A program made the position numbers and the translations under genes. DNA of 64,000 nt from an uncultured Clostridia bacterium (GTDB taxonomy: Bacteria > Bacillota > Clostridia > Christensenellales > Aristaeellaceae), in NCBI GenBank assembly GCA_937906775.1, contig CALCUD010000127.1, forward strand, positions 13,958 to 77,957, written 5' to 3'. Position 1 is the first letter of the stretch, and each line of letters begins with the position of its first letter. Shown here in pieces: positions 1 through 10,762 of this stretch. The notes below the pieces were generated by a model. It made no database searches. It was not told the origin of the DNA and saw nothing but the letters and a program-made list of their open reading frames with translations.

Positions 1-625
1 TATGAAAACCGGAGATGACCGTGTCCGGATCCCTGTGCCAGATCTCCCTGTACCGGTCCAGAATATTCAGAATGCCGTTATGGGCGCAGCCGGAAAGGAG
101 CAGATACCGCCCTTCGCTGTGCAGAACGAGGTACTGCTCGTGGGAAAAATCGTCCTGCTTCGGGGAGCCGTCCGGTTCCAGACGGGAGAGCTCCAGGTTG
201 CTTTCCGGCCAGAGCCGGCGTCCGGTGACGTTGGTAAACAGGCTGAGCTCCTCGTCGATCCGGAGATCCCCTTCGACGGTCCGGAGCTGCGGAAGGGACA
301 GGATCGAACGGTCGATCCCGATATATTTTTCTCCGTGGCAGAACTGTCCGTCCGCGTTTTTCCGGAGATAGATGACCGCCCGCGGGTTGATGGCCGCGAA
401 GGCTGTCACGCCGCCGGTATGGTCATAGTGTCCGTGACTCAGGATGACCGTGTCGACCTTTGTCAGGTCGATCCCGAGCCGTTCCGCGTTGCGCAGGGAG
501 GCGTCGGTGGCGCCGGTGTCCAGCAGCAGCCGGTGGCATCCGGTTTCGATATACAGACTCAGGCCGTGCTCATAGGCGCAGCCGTTGTTCCCGGGTGTGT
601 TTTCGATCAGGGTTACAATACGCAT
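1..625 (-). CDS. MBL-fold metallo-hydrolase (partial, C-terminus cut by window edge)
   Basis: The reading frame begins at the ATG on 625 (MRIVTLIENTPG) and runs off the left edge, about 208 codons. The metal-binding motif SHGHYDHTGG (HxHxDH type) lies near residue 65. A second metal-ligand region (SGCAHNGILNI) follows near residue 180. This is the pattern of COG1237-type metallo-beta-lactamase hydrolases, soluble cytoplasmic enzymes often annotated as related to methanopterin-precursor synthases; the real substrate is usually unknown. There is no signal peptide. It lies 52 bp downstream of rfbA on the same strand and may be its last cotranscribed gene. The fold is confident and the substrate is not. 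Confidence 0.85.
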   Translation of the reverse strand, partial: MRIVTLIENTPGNNGCAYEHGLSLYIETGCHRLLLDTGATDASLRNAERLGIDLTKVDTVILSHGHYDHTGGVTAFAAINPRAVIYLRKNADGQFCHGEKYIGIDRSILSLPQLRTVEGDLRIDEELSLFTNVTGRRLWPESNLELSRLEPDGSPKQDDFSHEQYLVLHSEGRYLLLSGCAHNGILNILDRYREIWHRDPDTVISGFH

Positions 626-677
626 AGGCTTTTCCGTTACTTCGTAAGAAAGTTCCCGACAGTCTGTCGGCAGTTGT

Positions 678-1562
678 TCAGTACATGACCTTGCCGTCGG
701 CGACTGCTTTCAGATGCGCTCCGTACGGACTCTTGCCGTACTTTTCCGCGCTTTCCCGGAGCGTGTCCCGGTCGATCCAACGGTTAACATAGGCGATTTC
801 TTCCGGAGCGGAGATCACGATGCTCTGCCTTTTCTGGATCATCCTGACAAAATCGGCCGCCTCCACGAGGCTGTCCATGGTGCCGGTATCCAGCCAGGCG
901 TATCCGCGGCCAAGCAACTGGACATCCAGCAGTTCCTGTTTCAGATACAGATCGTTCAGCGTGGTGATCTCCAGCTCGCCCCGGGCGCTCGGCTTCACTT
1001 CGTGTGCCAGAGAGGATACGCCCTTCGGATAGAAATACAGCCCGGTGATGCAGTAGTTGCTCTTCGGGTTTTTCGGCTTTTCCTCAACGGAGATCACTTT
1101 TCCGTTCCGGTCAAATTCCACGATGCCGAAACGTTCCGGATCCGTCACATAATATCCGAAAATGGTCGCACGGCCGTTTTCTGCATTGTTCACGGCGGCT
1201 TTCAGGACGTTCCGGAAGCCGTTGCCGTAAAAGATATTGTCGCCGAGGACCATCGCGCAGGCGTCGTTTCCGATGAATTCCTCGCCAAGCAGGAAGGCCT
1301 GGGCCAGCCCATCCGGAGAGGGCTGAACCTTATAGTGCAGGGAGATTCCGAACTGGCTCCCGTCGCCCAGCAGCGCTTCAAACCGCGGCGTGTCCGTCGG
1401 GGTGGAAATGATCAGGATATCCCGGATGCCCGCCAGCATCAGGGTCCCCAGAGGATAATAGATCATCGGTTTATCATATACCGGCAGCAGCTGTTTGCTT
1501 GTGACCATGGTCAGCGGATAAAGCCGCGTACCGGCGCCGCCCGCGAGAATGATGCCTTTCAT
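678..1562 (-). CDS. rfbA: Glucose-1-phosphate thymidylyltransferase
   Basis: A 294-residue nucleotidyltransferase, the normal length for RfbA/RmlA. It joins dTTP and glucose-1-phosphate to dTDP-glucose, the first step to dTDP-rhamnose and related surface sugars. The N-terminal signature [13 protein letters not shown] is present, followed by [23 protein letters not shown] and [11 protein letters not shown], all diagnostic of the family. The start at 1562 is chosen because AAAGGAGG lies at proper spacing upstream; an earlier in-frame ATG would run into addA. The rfbB, rfbC and rfbD partners are not in the window, so the gene is an isolated copy behind addA. Cytoplasmic. Confidence 0.95.
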   Translation of the reverse strand: MKGIILAGGAGTRLYPLTMVTSKQLLPVYDKPMIYYPLGTLMLAGIRDILIISTPTDTPRFEALLGDGSQFGISLHYKVQPSPDGLAQAFLLGEEFIGNDACAMVLGDNIFYGNGFRNVLKAAVNNAENGRATIFGYYVTDPERFGIVEFDRNGKVISVEEKPKNPKSNYCITGLYFYPKGVSSLAHEVKPSARGELEITTLNDLYLKQELLDVQLLGRGYAWLDTGTMDSLVEAADFVRMIQKRQSIVISAPEEIAYVNRWIDRDTLRESAEKYGKSPYGAHLKAVADGKVMY

Positions 1563-1638
1563 GGAAGAATCCTCCTTTGTCTGATGCTTTGTCCGAATTA
1601 TAACATAAAGGGATTGAAATGGACAGACCGTGCCGCGG

Positions 1639-4600
1639 TTACCGGGCTTCCACAGGATACGCTTCGCCGGCGCGAAGGGCGAACAGCCACATTTCACCGA
1701 CCTCTGTGCCGGTCAGCCGCTCCAGCGCCTTCCGGTACCAGTTCATCTGGACTTCGTGCCGCGGGACGAAGGTGGTGGGGTCGGTGTCACGGTCGGTTTT
1801 GTAGTCGACCAGGATCCACTTTCCGTTTTCACGGAAGACGCAGTCGATGATCCCCTGAACCAGCGTCGGCTTCTGCGGATCGATCCGCATGGTAAAGGAG
1901 ACCTCTCGGCGGACCGTATCACTTCGGAGCATCCGCTGTCCGAGATCGCTTTTCAAGAAGGACGCGATTCCGCGGAGCCGGAGCATTCCGGCTTCCTCCT
2001 CCGAAAGGATCCCTTCCGCCCGCATCCGTTCCGCTTCCTGCCGGACCGTCTGTTCCGCGTCAACGCCTTCCCGCCGGAAAAGGTCGAGACGGATCAGCCG
2101 CAGAAAGCGGTGCGCGGCGGTGCCGCCGCTGACGGCGTCCGCTTTTGTTTCCTCCAGGAAGGCCGGCGCGGCGGGGACGGAACTGAGCCGGAAGGTCCGT
2201 ACGGAGGATTCCGGTTTCCTTTTATCCTCCACCGTTTCCTCGCTGTCTTCCTCCGAGTGTACCGTTTCCTGCGCGCTCAGCGTGGTCACGCTGGTTTTTA
2301 GCGGTTCCTGGGGAAGATTTTCCGGAAGATACATCCCGGATGGACGGCCGCTTTCCAGGATCCGGTTCAAATCCACGTCTTCCTCTGCTTCGAATATCTC
2401 CGGCTCCTCAATGGCTTTTCCTTCCGTGCAGGTGATCCGCCAGGGCCGGCATTCCCGTGTTTCTCCAATTTCGGGAAGATCCGGAATCTCACGGACTGCG
2501 GCGGACATGATCATATCCAGCATGCTCCGGGTGTTCCAGATCCGGTAGGCGCGGATATCGCTGTACCAGAGCCGCTCCTCTCCGTCCTTTACGGAACCGA
2601 CGAGACAGAGCCTTTCCCGCGCGCGGGTCATGGCTACATATAGCAGCCGGGTGCCTTCGGAGATGTCTTTGCGTTTTGCCTGAAGCGAGAAGGCCTCCCG
2701 GCCCTGCGAATGCATTTTGCAGTTCCGGCGCGGGGGAATGGCGGGCAGATAGAGTCCCAGCGCGTCGCCGGAGCTGCTGACATGCGTCAGGAGCGGGCCG
2801 TTGCCCGCTTTTCTGATCAGTGACTTTTGCAGATCCATCAGGATAACGACAGGGAATTCCAGCCCCTTGCTTTTGTGCATTGTTATCACGCGGACGAAAT
2901 CGTCGCCGGCGCCCATCGCCGGATGATCGTCGCCGTCGCTTTGTCTTGTTTCCCGCGACTCGCGCAGGTCGCAAACGAAATCCGACAGGCGTGTGCAGCC
3001 CGTCTGCTGGCTGTCCAGCGCCCGCTGATACAGCATATCCAGATTGAACTGACGGGCTTTCCCGTCCGGGCAGGCGCCCCGGGCGGCATAGATCCCGGTT
3101 TCCCGCATCAGCCACCAGACGAAGTCCGGCACGGGCATATTTTCGCTGATCTTCCGCCAGACCGCGAGCATGTCCGCTGCCTGTCCGCAGCGGAGGTCAA
3201 TGGTTTTTTCCCTCCGTCCGGCGCAAAGCTCGAACGCTTCATAGAAGGGTACGTGTTCATGCTTTTCCAGCCGTACGGCAGCCAGTTCGCTTTCGGTAAA
3301 AAGGAACGGAGCGTTGAGAAGCGTGCCTGCCAGCGCGTCGTCGTTGCGCGGGTTGTCGATCACGGTCAGCAGGCTCAGGAAAGCTTTGACTTCCGCCAGC
3401 CCGAAGAAATCCGGCACCCCTTCATACATCGCGGGGATGTGCATTTTTTTCAGATGGTCCACAATGACGGAAGCGGTTCCTTTCGCAGCGCGGACGAGAA
3501 TGACGATATCCCGGTAATGCCAGCGCTGTTCACCGCCCGCCTCCGACGCGGTGGCCAGGATCGACCGGATATACCTTCCGACCGCTTCGCACTGGGCTTC
3601 CAGCCTGTCGGCTTCCTCTTCGCCTTTCCGTACGAGGATGATATCCACCGGTCCGCTGTCCCCGGGAAGATTGCAGCGCAGATTGTCCTCGGGAATGTAA
3701 TCCATATCCGTGACGCGCCGGTCCATGGCCTCGGTGAACACCGCGTTGACCGCCTCTACGACGGAGGCGCGGGAGCGGTAGTTATCCATGAAAAAGATCC
3801 GGCGCTCCGTTGCGTCCTCACTGTCCGAATAGCTCCGGCGCTCCTGCTCGAACAGATCCGGCTCCGCGTGGCGGAAGCCGTAGATCGACTGTTTGATGTC
3901 GCCAACCATGAAGAACTGATGCCCCGGGCCCGTGAGCGATTTGATGATTGCGTCCTGAATTCCCGACACGTCCTGACATTCGTCGACATAGATGTATTTA
4001 TATTTCGCCAGCAGTTCGGTCCGCTTGTCCGGATCGGAGATAATCCGGTAGGCTGTTTGCTCCATATCCGCGTAGTCGATGGCCCCGGCCTCGAGTTTCT
4101 GCCGTTCGTACTGGGCCGCGGTTTCCCGCAGCAGGACTTCCAGCCCGCGAAGTTCCTGCTGAATGATCGCGTTGAGGCGGATGTTTTTTTCATCCAGAAC
4201 GGATTCGATCCGGCTGGCGGCAGCGCGCAGGAGCCCTGTGGCTCCCTTCAGTTCGCCCCGCGTGCCGTCCATCTGCTTTTTCCAGTCATGGGTGGGACCG
4301 TCCAGCTTTCGGAGGATGGGGGCGCTGCTCAGCGCGTCGGCGGCAGAGATCAGCAGCGCGCGCTTTTTTTCCGCGGAATCCGTATGTGAATAGGCTTCCG
4401 AAAGACTTTCCGTGATCTGCCGGTCGCTTTCAAGGATCGGCTCATAGACGTCCAGCGCGAGCGGATCGTTCATCAGATCGCTTTCCTGCCGCAGCACTTC
4501 GCCGATCTTCGTCAGATCCAGTTCCACGGCGTTCAGGATCTCCCGGTTCCAGAGTTCCGTCGGAGGTTCGCTGACGATCCGGGACAGAAAGTCGAAAGGA

Positions 4601-5157
4601 TCGGGGATCCCTGTCAGGACATCGTACAGGCTCCGGACCATCTCCGCCAGCTCTTCCGCCCCGAAGGCGGACAGGATCGCGTCGGCAGCGAGCCGGTCGG
4701 CCTTGGTGTACGGGCTGCCGGCTCCCATCACGGTTTCCACGGCGTCCGTGAAGCATTCGTCCAGCATGCGCTTTTTTTCGGTCTCTTTGAGAATGCGGGG
4801 GTTTACGGTGATGCCGGTGTTATCGCTGTACTCCTTCAGCAGCTGGGTGCAGAAGGAATGGATGGTGCTGATGCTTGCGGTCTCGATTTCTCCCAGAGCC
4901 CGGGAAGCGGCTTCCGTACCCTCCCGGGAGACGTTTTCCAGCAGAGTGCGCAGCTTGTCCTTCATGTTCTGCGCCGCGTCCCGGGTGAAGGTGATGACCA
5001 GGAACTGGGAGATGGACGATTCCGGATCACGGATCAGCGTTTCGATGATCTTCTGCACCATGACGGTCGTCTTGCCGGAACCGGCGGCGGCGGAGATGAG
5101 GATATTCTGATTTTGCGCGTCAATGGCGGCGCGCTGAGCAGCGTTGAAATCAGGCAT
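1639..5157 (-). CDS. addA: AddA helicase-nuclease subunit
   Basis: A 1172-residue UvrD/Rep superfamily 1A helicase with a C-terminal PD-(D/E)XK nuclease, the Firmicute counterpart of RecB. With AddB it resects double-strand breaks up to Chi-like sites for RecA loading. Seen: a Q motif (NAAQRAAI) at residues 5-12, Walker A (AAAGSGKT) at 23-30, Walker B-type YVDECQD near 390, helicase motif [13 protein letters not shown], and nuclease motifs GIIDC and ILVDYKTD near 1100-1115. The ATG follows AAGGAGG at 8 nt. It lies 23 bp downstream of addB in an operon. Length is near the usual 1200. Confidence 0.97.
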   Translation of the reverse strand: MPDFNAAQRAAIDAQNQNILISAAAGSGKTTVMVQKIIETLIRDPESSISQFLVITFTRDAAQNMKDKLRTLLENVSREGTEAASRALGEIETASISTIHSFCTQLLKEYSDNTGITVNPRILKETEKKRMLDECFTDAVETVMGAGSPYTKADRLAADAILSAFGAEELAEMVRSLYDVLTGIPDPFDFLSRIVSEPPTELWNREILNAVELDLTKIGEVLRQESDLMNDPLALDVYEPILESDRQITESLSEAYSHTDSAEKKRALLISAADALSSAPILRKLDGPTHDWKKQMDGTRGELKGATGLLRAAASRIESVLDEKNIRLNAIIQQELRGLEVLLRETAAQYERQKLEAGAIDYADMEQTAYRIISDPDKRTELLAKYKYIYVDECQDVSGIQDAIIKSLTGPGHQFFMVGDIKQSIYGFRHAEPDLFEQERRSYSDSEDATERRIFFMDNYRSRASVVEAVNAVFTEAMDRRVTDMDYIPEDNLRCNLPGDSGPVDIILVRKGEEEADRLEAQCEAVGRYIRSILATASEAGGEQRWHYRDIVILVRAAKGTASVIVDHLKKMHIPAMYEGVPDFFGLAEVKAFLSLLTVIDNPRNDDALAGTLLNAPFLFTESELAAVRLEKHEHVPFYEAFELCAGRREKTIDLRCGQAADMLAVWRKISENMPVPDFVWWLMRETGIYAARGACPDGKARQFNLDMLYQRALDSQQTGCTRLSDFVCDLRESRETRQSDGDDHPAMGAGDDFVRVITMHKSKGLEFPVVILMDLQKSLIRKAGNGPLLTHVSSSGDALGLYLPAIPPRRNCKMHSQGREAFSLQAKRKDISEGTRLLYVAMTRARERLCLVGSVKDGEERLWYSDIRAYRIWNTRSMLDMIMSAAVREIPDLPEIGETRECRPWRITCTEGKAIEEPEIFEAEEDVDLNRILESGRPSGMYLPENLPQEPLKTSVTTLSAQETVHSEEDSEETVEDKRKPESSVRTFRLSSVPAAPAFLEETKADAVSGGTAAHRFLRLIRLDLFRREGVDAEQTVRQEAERMRAEGILSEEEAGMLRLRGIASFLKSDLGQRMLRSDTVRREVSFTMRIDPQKPTLVQGIIDCVFRENGKWILVDYKTDRDTDPTTFVPRHEVQMNWYRKALERLTGTEVGEMWLFALRAGEAYPVEAR

Positions 5158-5180
5158 CTCTTTTCCTCCTTCCGGTTCCT

Positions 5181-8100
5181 TTATCTGATGCCGGCCGGTT
5201 CTGTCAGGTCCAGCCGGTGCTTATGGTCCAGGGCGCGGATCCGGCATCCCGGCAGCGTGCCGTCAAAGGTGCAGGCGTCCGCGTGATCACAGTATTCACA
5301 GGGAGAGTGTTCCCCGTCCTGCAGGGGATCCCGCTCCGCTGCTCCGCTGAAGATCCTTTCCGTCTGAGCGGCTATGACGCTGACGGAGCAATCCTGTACG
5401 TTCTGCAGCGTTTCGCCTGAAACGGTGCTGATGGTATCGTTGGTTTCGGATTTTTTGGAGGTCCTGACAGGCGCGATGGCTTTCAGGATCCGGGGATCGT
5501 CCAGGATGACGCCGGAGGACCTGAGATCCTTTTCGGTCTGGGCCAGGAGCGCTTCCTCGCCCTCTTTTTCCGCGATGACGTTCCGGACGGGCTGATAGAC
5601 TCCGCCGGCCGGCTCCCAGTTTTCGAGTCCGTTTCCGGCGGCCCGGATGTACAGTGGCAACTGCAGCTGAAGTCCCGAGATAAGGGAATTCTGGCGGACA
5701 TCCCGGGAGGACATCTTGTGGTCGATGATCATGAAGTAGGTTTTCCCGTCCGGCGTACTGAGCCGGTCAATTCGGTCGATCCTGCCGGAAAAGCCGATCT
5801 CGGAACCGTCGGACAGCCGGATCGGAAGCGCCGGCAGACGGATCGGGGCATCCGCGTCCGCCATGCCGAAAGGGACCTCCACCGCCTCGGGCAGAAAATG
5901 ATCCGGCTGCCGGAAGGCGCGCATCATCTGGGTTACGGAGGTACGGAGTCCCCGGATCATCGCGTGACCCTGATAGCGGTGAAGAATGTCGGAGCGAAGG
6001 ATCCCGCCCTCCCAGTCCTTTGCCCGCAATGCCAGCGCGCGGTTCAGGATCAGATTCTGCTGCCGCTCGGAAAGATCCGGCCATTCGGGCTGCTTCATAG
6101 CCTCGTTCAGGAACAGGCGGATGACGTCATGGTTGAAGCTTCCCTGTTCGTTGGATCCGAAGCGGAAGTCCGCGGAGGGGAACAGGTCAAGTCCGTACTG
6201 CAGCATGTGTTTCCACGGGCAGGAGCTGAAAGACTCAATACGGGAAATGGACAGGGCGCGTCCCTGATACAGACGGGCGGCCTGATCCCGGGGGATCCTT
6301 CCCGGAACGGCGGTGAGATGAAGCCCGTCCAGAACGCCCCGGGTTTTCTCCTTCCACTGTTCTGAACGGTATAGCGCGGCGAGCGCGTCCTGCCATAGGA
6401 TGTCTTCCTCCGATGTGCCGCGCAGGAAACTGTCTGCGCGGCCTTTTTCCTCGCGGAGGCGGACGGCGATTGTTTCCAGCGCGAAGGAGGGGGCGAAGGG
6501 GCGGATATCGGTATCTGTGAGTCCGCCGGAAATGTTTTCCGGCTTCTGTTCGGCAAGAAGATCATACAGACGCCGGAACGCGGTCGACCGGGTCAGGATC
6601 CCGCCGTTGGGCTTCGTGCCGGAACAGGAGATGACCAGCTGTTCCCGGGCGAGGGATACGGCCTGATAGATGTCCTGCTTCCGCCGGGCCGCGAGCTCCT
6701 GAACAGACTGCCCGATCCGGCTGAAGGGACGGGTTTCCGCGAGGAACCGCTCCAGCTGGATCCGCTCGTTTTCGGACAGGATCCCGCCGCCCGACGGGGC
6801 TTCGGTTTCCTGAAGCCCCATAACGATCATGCACGGGACGCCGGAAGAGAAGAACATCTGCGGCGGCGCGACCGTGACGGCATGGGAAAGCTGGGGCAGG
6901 GATTTAATGGATTTTGAGGCCAGGGAGGCTTCCAGCATGTTGCACAGGTCACGCATCGGCAGCGGCTCGTCCCCGACGAAGACGGCAAGGGAATCCAGCA
7001 GACCGTTGACGGCGGTCCAGACCTGACGGTTCCGGTCGATCCCCAGGTCGTCGCCTTCCCTGGCGAAGACTTCCTCCTGCGCCAGGAGCCGGTCATAAAC
7101 GCCGCGCTCCGTGACGAAGCGGAAAAGGAGCTCGGCCGCCTGCTTTCCGGTGCAGTTTTTTTCCGACAGCTGCTGCCGGAGCGCGAGGATCGGCTCTGTG
7201 ATCTGCTGCCGCAGCGCTTCCATTCGCTCCGCTGTATCTTTTTCGTTTCCCGCTTCGGGGATATGGAAGGGCCGGAGCCACCGGTTCCGGTGGATGCCGT
7301 GCTTTCTGACATAGTTTTCCATGTTCAGAACATCCTCTTCGGCAAGTCCGGAAAAACCGGTCTTCAATAACCGGAGAACGTCGTTTTTACAGAAATTGAG
7401 CCGGAGGATCCGCAGCAGGGACAGGAAATACTGCGCGTATCCGCTCATCAGGATCGGCCGGTCCTGCTTTGCGTTGAAAGGGATCCCCGCGGCGGACAGC
7501 GTCAGCGGAAGCAGGGAGGGCAGGGTATCCTGATCGCAGACGGCGACGGCCATATCCTCCCACGGGATCCCCTTCCGGTGCCATTCGATCAGCGTCTGGC
7601 AGGCATGCTGGCATTCCAGGGAGGAATTCTTCGCGTAGTACGCGCGGACGCGGGCAAGATCCGGAATCTCCGTCCGGTCCAGATCCGCGGCGGCATTTTC
7701 CCGGTTCCCGGCATGGGTGAAGGCGCCGGTGGCGTACAGCGTTTTTTCCACATAGGCGATGCCTGGATCCGTCACGGGACTGAGTGTCTCCTGTTCGACG
7801 GAAAAGGGCAGGGAAAGATGATTTTCAAGGTAATTGACCAGGGACTGTACCGAACTGTCAGCGGAGCGGAAGATCTCCCGGTCCGGTCCGACGCTGTCAC
7901 TGATGAGGCAGATGACGATCCCGGCCGGAGAAGATCCGCCGGAAACCGCTGCGCGGATCAGGTTCAGAAGATCGTGGGTGATGTAGTCAAATCCGCAGAT
8001 CACCAGACGCGCGTTCTTCAGGATCCCGCTGTCGCCGAGATGATCCAGCGCGGAAAGCCACTGCCCCGCGACATCCTCATAGCTGTCGCCCAGAAGCGTC

Positions 8101-8585
8101 TGATATTCTTCCCAGATAAGGGCCAGATCGTCAACTTTTGCTTTCGCGCGGCGGGTGGAGGGTTCAAAACTCTGCAGAACGCCCGGCGTCAGCCGCGCCC
8201 GGGTGAAATCGTTGATCTGACTCGCGATCCGGTGAGCCAGCGCGGGCTGGGCGACGGAATCCCGGTAATACTTCAGGTCTTCCTTCCGGTGATGCAGCAC
8301 CCGGGCGATCATCATGTTCTGCCCGTCGGCGGGGATGGCCTTCCGCCGTCCGCGGCCCGTCAGCTCGCGGATCTCCCGGATCAGGGAGGAGGGCGAAAAG
8401 ATGGGCAGGTCAAAAATACCGTGTTCCGCGCTCCGGTTCACGATTTCGGTTTCACAGGCCAGGGTGAAGGATTCCGGGACCAGGACCACCGGGCGTTCCG
8501 CGGCCTGAATTTCGCGGATCAGGCAGGGGATCATCCCCGGCGCCCGCGTTGTCACGATCCGGAGACAGGGACGGTTGTTTTGCAT
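5181..8585 (-). CDS. addB: AddB helicase-nuclease subunit
   Basis: A 1134-residue partner of AddA, the second nuclease subunit, with an inactivated helicase fold. The N-terminus has the family pattern (VVLVPESFTLACE). The C-terminal nuclease motif FMIIDHKMSS is near 950. The iron-sulfur cysteines are present: one in SSCPWKHML near 788 and three in CEYCDHADAC with a following Cys near 1095-1110. Odd: the Walker A Gly-rich loop usually near residue 10 (GxxGxGKT) is replaced by TTRAPGMIP, so nucleotide binding there is doubtful. First gene of the addBA operon, with its own promoter upstream. Confidence 0.95.
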   Translation of the reverse strand: MQNNRPCLRIVTTRAPGMIPCLIREIQAAERPVVLVPESFTLACETEIVNRSAEHGIFDLPIFSPSSLIREIRELTGRGRRKAIPADGQNMMIARVLHHRKEDLKYYRDSVAQPALAHRIASQINDFTRARLTPGVLQSFEPSTRRAKAKVDDLALIWEEYQTLLGDSYEDVAGQWLSALDHLGDSGILKNARLVICGFDYITHDLLNLIRAAVSGGSSPAGIVICLISDSVGPDREIFRSADSSVQSLVNYLENHLSLPFSVEQETLSPVTDPGIAYVEKTLYATGAFTHAGNRENAAADLDRTEIPDLARVRAYYAKNSSLECQHACQTLIEWHRKGIPWEDMAVAVCDQDTLPSLLPLTLSAAGIPFNAKQDRPILMSGYAQYFLSLLRILRLNFCKNDVLRLLKTGFSGLAEEDVLNMENYVRKHGIHRNRWLRPFHIPEAGNEKDTAERMEALRQQITEPILALRQQLSEKNCTGKQAAELLFRFVTERGVYDRLLAQEEVFAREGDDLGIDRNRQVWTAVNGLLDSLAVFVGDEPLPMRDLCNMLEASLASKSIKSLPQLSHAVTVAPPQMFFSSGVPCMIVMGLQETEAPSGGGILSENERIQLERFLAETRPFSRIGQSVQELAARRKQDIYQAVSLAREQLVISCSGTKPNGGILTRSTAFRRLYDLLAEQKPENISGGLTDTDIRPFAPSFALETIAVRLREEKGRADSFLRGTSEEDILWQDALAALYRSEQWKEKTRGVLDGLHLTAVPGRIPRDQAARLYQGRALSISRIESFSSCPWKHMLQYGLDLFPSADFRFGSNEQGSFNHDVIRLFLNEAMKQPEWPDLSERQQNLILNRALALRAKDWEGGILRSDILHRYQGHAMIRGLRTSVTQMMRAFRQPDHFLPEAVEVPFGMADADAPIRLPALPIRLSDGSEIGFSGRIDRIDRLSTPDGKTYFMIIDHKMSSRDVRQNSLISGLQLQLPLYIRAAGNGLENWEPAGGVYQPVRNVIAEKEGEEALLAQTEKDLRSSGVILDDPRILKAIAPVRTSKKSETNDTISTVSGETLQNVQDCSVSVIAAQTERIFSGAAERDPLQDGEHSPCEYCDHADACTFDGTLPGCRIRALDHKHRLDLTEPAGIR

Positions 8586-8614
8586 CGCGTTACCTCGATA
8601 TTCGGTCTGTCCCT

Positions 8615-8643
8615 ATCATACCATCGATCGCGCCCTGTTTCAA
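8615..8643 (-). promoter_or_regulatory. Sigma-70-type promoter of addBA
   Basis: On the minus strand TTGAAA (-35) and TATGAT (-10) are separated by 17 bp, about 30 bp upstream of the addB start codon. Confidence 0.75.
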
Positions 8644-8689
8644 TGAGGAGCTCCTTCTGCGCGCGGACCCGGATAACGGCGGTGAACCC

Positions 8690-8718
8690 TTGATGGATCG
8701 CGGGACATCCGGTATAAT
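8690..8718 (+). promoter_or_regulatory. Sigma-70-type promoter of the SpoIIE-type phosphatase
   Basis: TTGATG and a consensus TATAAT are separated by 17 bp, 37 bp upstream of the start codon. It is divergent from the addBA promoter. Confidence 0.75.
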
Positions 8719-8754
8719 AGCCTCTGATCGTCGTATCGGGAGGACGTTTGAAGC

Positions 8755-10404
8755 ATGAACAAAACAGATTTCAGGAAAAAGCTGCCGGCCTTTATGAACA
8801 CACTGCGGTTCAGTGTGGTTCTGGTCGGGATCGCCGGGCTTGTCATCATGCTGCTGCTTGCGATCCGGGTCCAGAAATCCCTTTCCGATGTACAGCGCGA
8901 GGTCATGGCCAGACGGCTGAAGACGGATCTGGTCTGCCTGATGGATGATCTGACCGGGGAAGGCAACGGGGTTTTTTCCCTGCGGGACGGCGCCGTTTAC
9001 CTGGACGGCCGGATGCTGGGGGACGGCACGGAGGCAAACGCGCTTCTGGATGACTTTTTGCATTACGAAGAAAAAACCGGCACCTTCTGCTACCTTTTCG
9101 CGAAAACCGGAAATGACGCGGAGCTGCACTGGGTCGGGGAAGGCCGCTACATGCAGGGCCATTATATCCGCGTTGCGGGGACTACGCGCGGCCCGGACGG
9201 GGAGCGGATCGAAGGGACCTATATTGACAAATCGGTGGCGGACAGGCTGGAAGCGAGTGAGGACGGCATTCTGGTTTGCGAGGCCAACGTGAACGGCCGT
9301 CCGGTATACTGCTGTTACCGCCTGATCCGGGATGCGGAAGGTGAGATCATCGGGATCCTGTCCGTCGGCCGGAGCACGGCCGAAATGATCCGGATGATCC
9401 GGCACTTCATTCTGCGGGATATTCTGATTACGGTCCTGCTGCTTTCCGTGATCATTACGGTCATGCTTCTGTCCATCCGTCGGATCACTGCGATCATCCG
9501 CAAGATCCGGAACCGGCTTCAGCTGATCGGTGAAGGAAATCTGACGGAGGAGCCGCTGGAGCTGCACGCTGAGAACGAATTCAATGAGATCGCGGAATCT
9601 GTGAATGATATGTCCCGCTCCCTGGCGGACCGGGAAAAGATCCGCGAGGAGCTGGCCATTGTGAAGCACGACCTGACGCTGGCGGCGGATATTCAGCGGA
9701 GCATGCTGACGCGGAAGACTTTTGAGGGGGAGACCCGGTTCTCGGTCTGCGCCTATATGAAACCGGCCCGGGATGTGGGCGGCGATTTCTACGATTATTT
9801 CCTGCTCGGCGATTCCCGACTGGCTTTCCTGATCGCCGATGTGTCCGGGAAGGGGATCCCCGCCGCGCTGTTCATGATGCGCTCCATCACCGCGCTCCGT
9901 GATTTCTTGAACAGCGGATTGAATCTGAGTGAAATCATCCGGGCGGTCAATAACAATCTTGTCGGAAACAATGACGATCAATTCTTCGTGACGGCATGGG
10001 TCGGCATTCTGGATCTGACGGACGGAACTTTGCGGTATGTGAACGCGGGACATAACCGTCCCCTGATCAAAAAGGCCTCCGGGGAAGCCTTCTGTGTCCG
10101 CGGCAGCAGCAATCTGTTCCTGGGCGCGATGGAGGACCGGAACTTCCGGGAGGAATGTCTGATGTTGGAGAAAGGCGACACCGTCTTCCTGTATACGGAC
10201 GGCGTGACGGAAGCAAACAATGCCCGGCAGGAAATGCTTACGGAGGACGGCCTCATCGCTGTCGCGAAAGACGCCCCGGCGGATGCCGATGGCCTCTGCG
10301 GAGCGGTCCGGTCCGGCGTGGAGCGGTTCTGCGGGGAAGCGGAGCAGTATGATGATATTACGGTCACTGCGGTGACCTGGTTCGGATCCTCCGAAGCGGA
10401 ATAA
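8755..10404 (+). CDS. Membrane sensor with HAMP and SpoIIE-type PP2C phosphatase domain
   Basis: A 549-residue membrane signalling protein. TM1 is at about 18-41 and TM2 at about 218-242. The extracytoplasmic part between them is about 175 residues and resembles a single-Cache sensor (YIDKSVADRL, GILSVGRST). A HAMP linker follows, then a PP2C-type serine phosphatase with metal ligands in RDVGGDFYDYF and ADVSGKGIPAALFM, NAGHNRPL and YTDGVTEANN. Such proteins (RsbU/SpoIIE family) dephosphorylate anti-anti-sigma factors in response to a signal. No RsbV or RsbW gene is next to it, so its target is unknown. The Gly-Gly leader peptide gene follows 104 bp downstream and could share the transcript. 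Confidence 0.9.
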   Translation: MNKTDFRKKLPAFMNTLRFSVVLVGIAGLVIMLLLAIRVQKSLSDVQREVMARRLKTDLVCLMDDLTGEGNGVFSLRDGAVYLDGRMLGDGTEANALLDDFLHYEEKTGTFCYLFAKTGNDAELHWVGEGRYMQGHYIRVAGTTRGPDGERIEGTYIDKSVADRLEASEDGILVCEANVNGRPVYCCYRLIRDAEGEIIGILSVGRSTAEMIRMIRHFILRDILITVLLLSVIITVMLLSIRRITAIIRKIRNRLQLIGEGNLTEEPLELHAENEFNEIAESVNDMSRSLADREKIREELAIVKHDLTLAADIQRSMLTRKTFEGETRFSVCAYMKPARDVGGDFYDYFLLGDSRLAFLIADVSGKGIPAALFMMRSITALRDFLNSGLNLSEIIRAVNNNLVGNNDDQFFVTAWVGILDLTDGTLRYVNAGHNRPLIKKASGEAFCVRGSSNLFLGAMEDRNFREECLMLEKGDTVFLYTDGVTEANNARQEMLTEDGLIAVAKDAPADADGLCGAVRSGVERFCGEAEQYDDITVTAVTWFGSSEAE

Positions 10405-10507
10405 CGGAAAACGGTAGCCATTCGCGTCCCTGCGTCGTATATGAATATGAGATTTTTCCGGCCTGAATCTGGAAAAGAAAGCGGAGGACGGAAAGGAGAT
10501 TGCACAC

Positions 10508-10762
10508 ATGAAAACAAATGAAAAGCTGGAAGCCCTGAAAGGGAAGGTAGACGGAGTGCGGCATGAACTCAGAGAACTGAATGCTGAGGATCTTGAGCAG
10601 GTCATGGGAGGAGTATCCGGAGGCGACCCGTTTCAGCAGCCGAATTCCGCCAGGGTGCCGGGACCCGATCCGATAGCCCGCGATTCAGAAAGTCCGATGA
10701 ACAGGCCCTTTGTAACGTTCAATTCCAGCGGCTCCATCGATCAGATCGTTATTATCAGATGA
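10508..10762 (+). CDS. Gly-Gly leader peptide, putative glycosylated RiPP precursor
   Basis: An 84-residue peptide with AAAGGAGAT 8 nt before its ATG. Residues 1-35 are a charged helical leader with the double-glycine pattern LNAEDLEQVMGG; a second Gly-Gly follows at 38-39 (VSGG). The putative core, about 45 residues, has no Cys, is rich in Pro, Ser and Asn, and ends in a hydrophobic tail (IDQIVIIR). Its last four bases overlap the start of the glycosyltransferase gene (ATGA at 10759-10762). Gly-Gly leaders are known to be cut by C39 peptidase transporters, but none is in the window. Precursor status is inferred from leader and context; the core matches nothing I recognise. Confidence 0.75.
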   Translation: MKTNEKLEALKGKVDGVRHELRELNAEDLEQVMGGVSGGDPFQQPNSARVPGPDPIARDSESPMNRPFVTFNSSGSIDQIVIIR

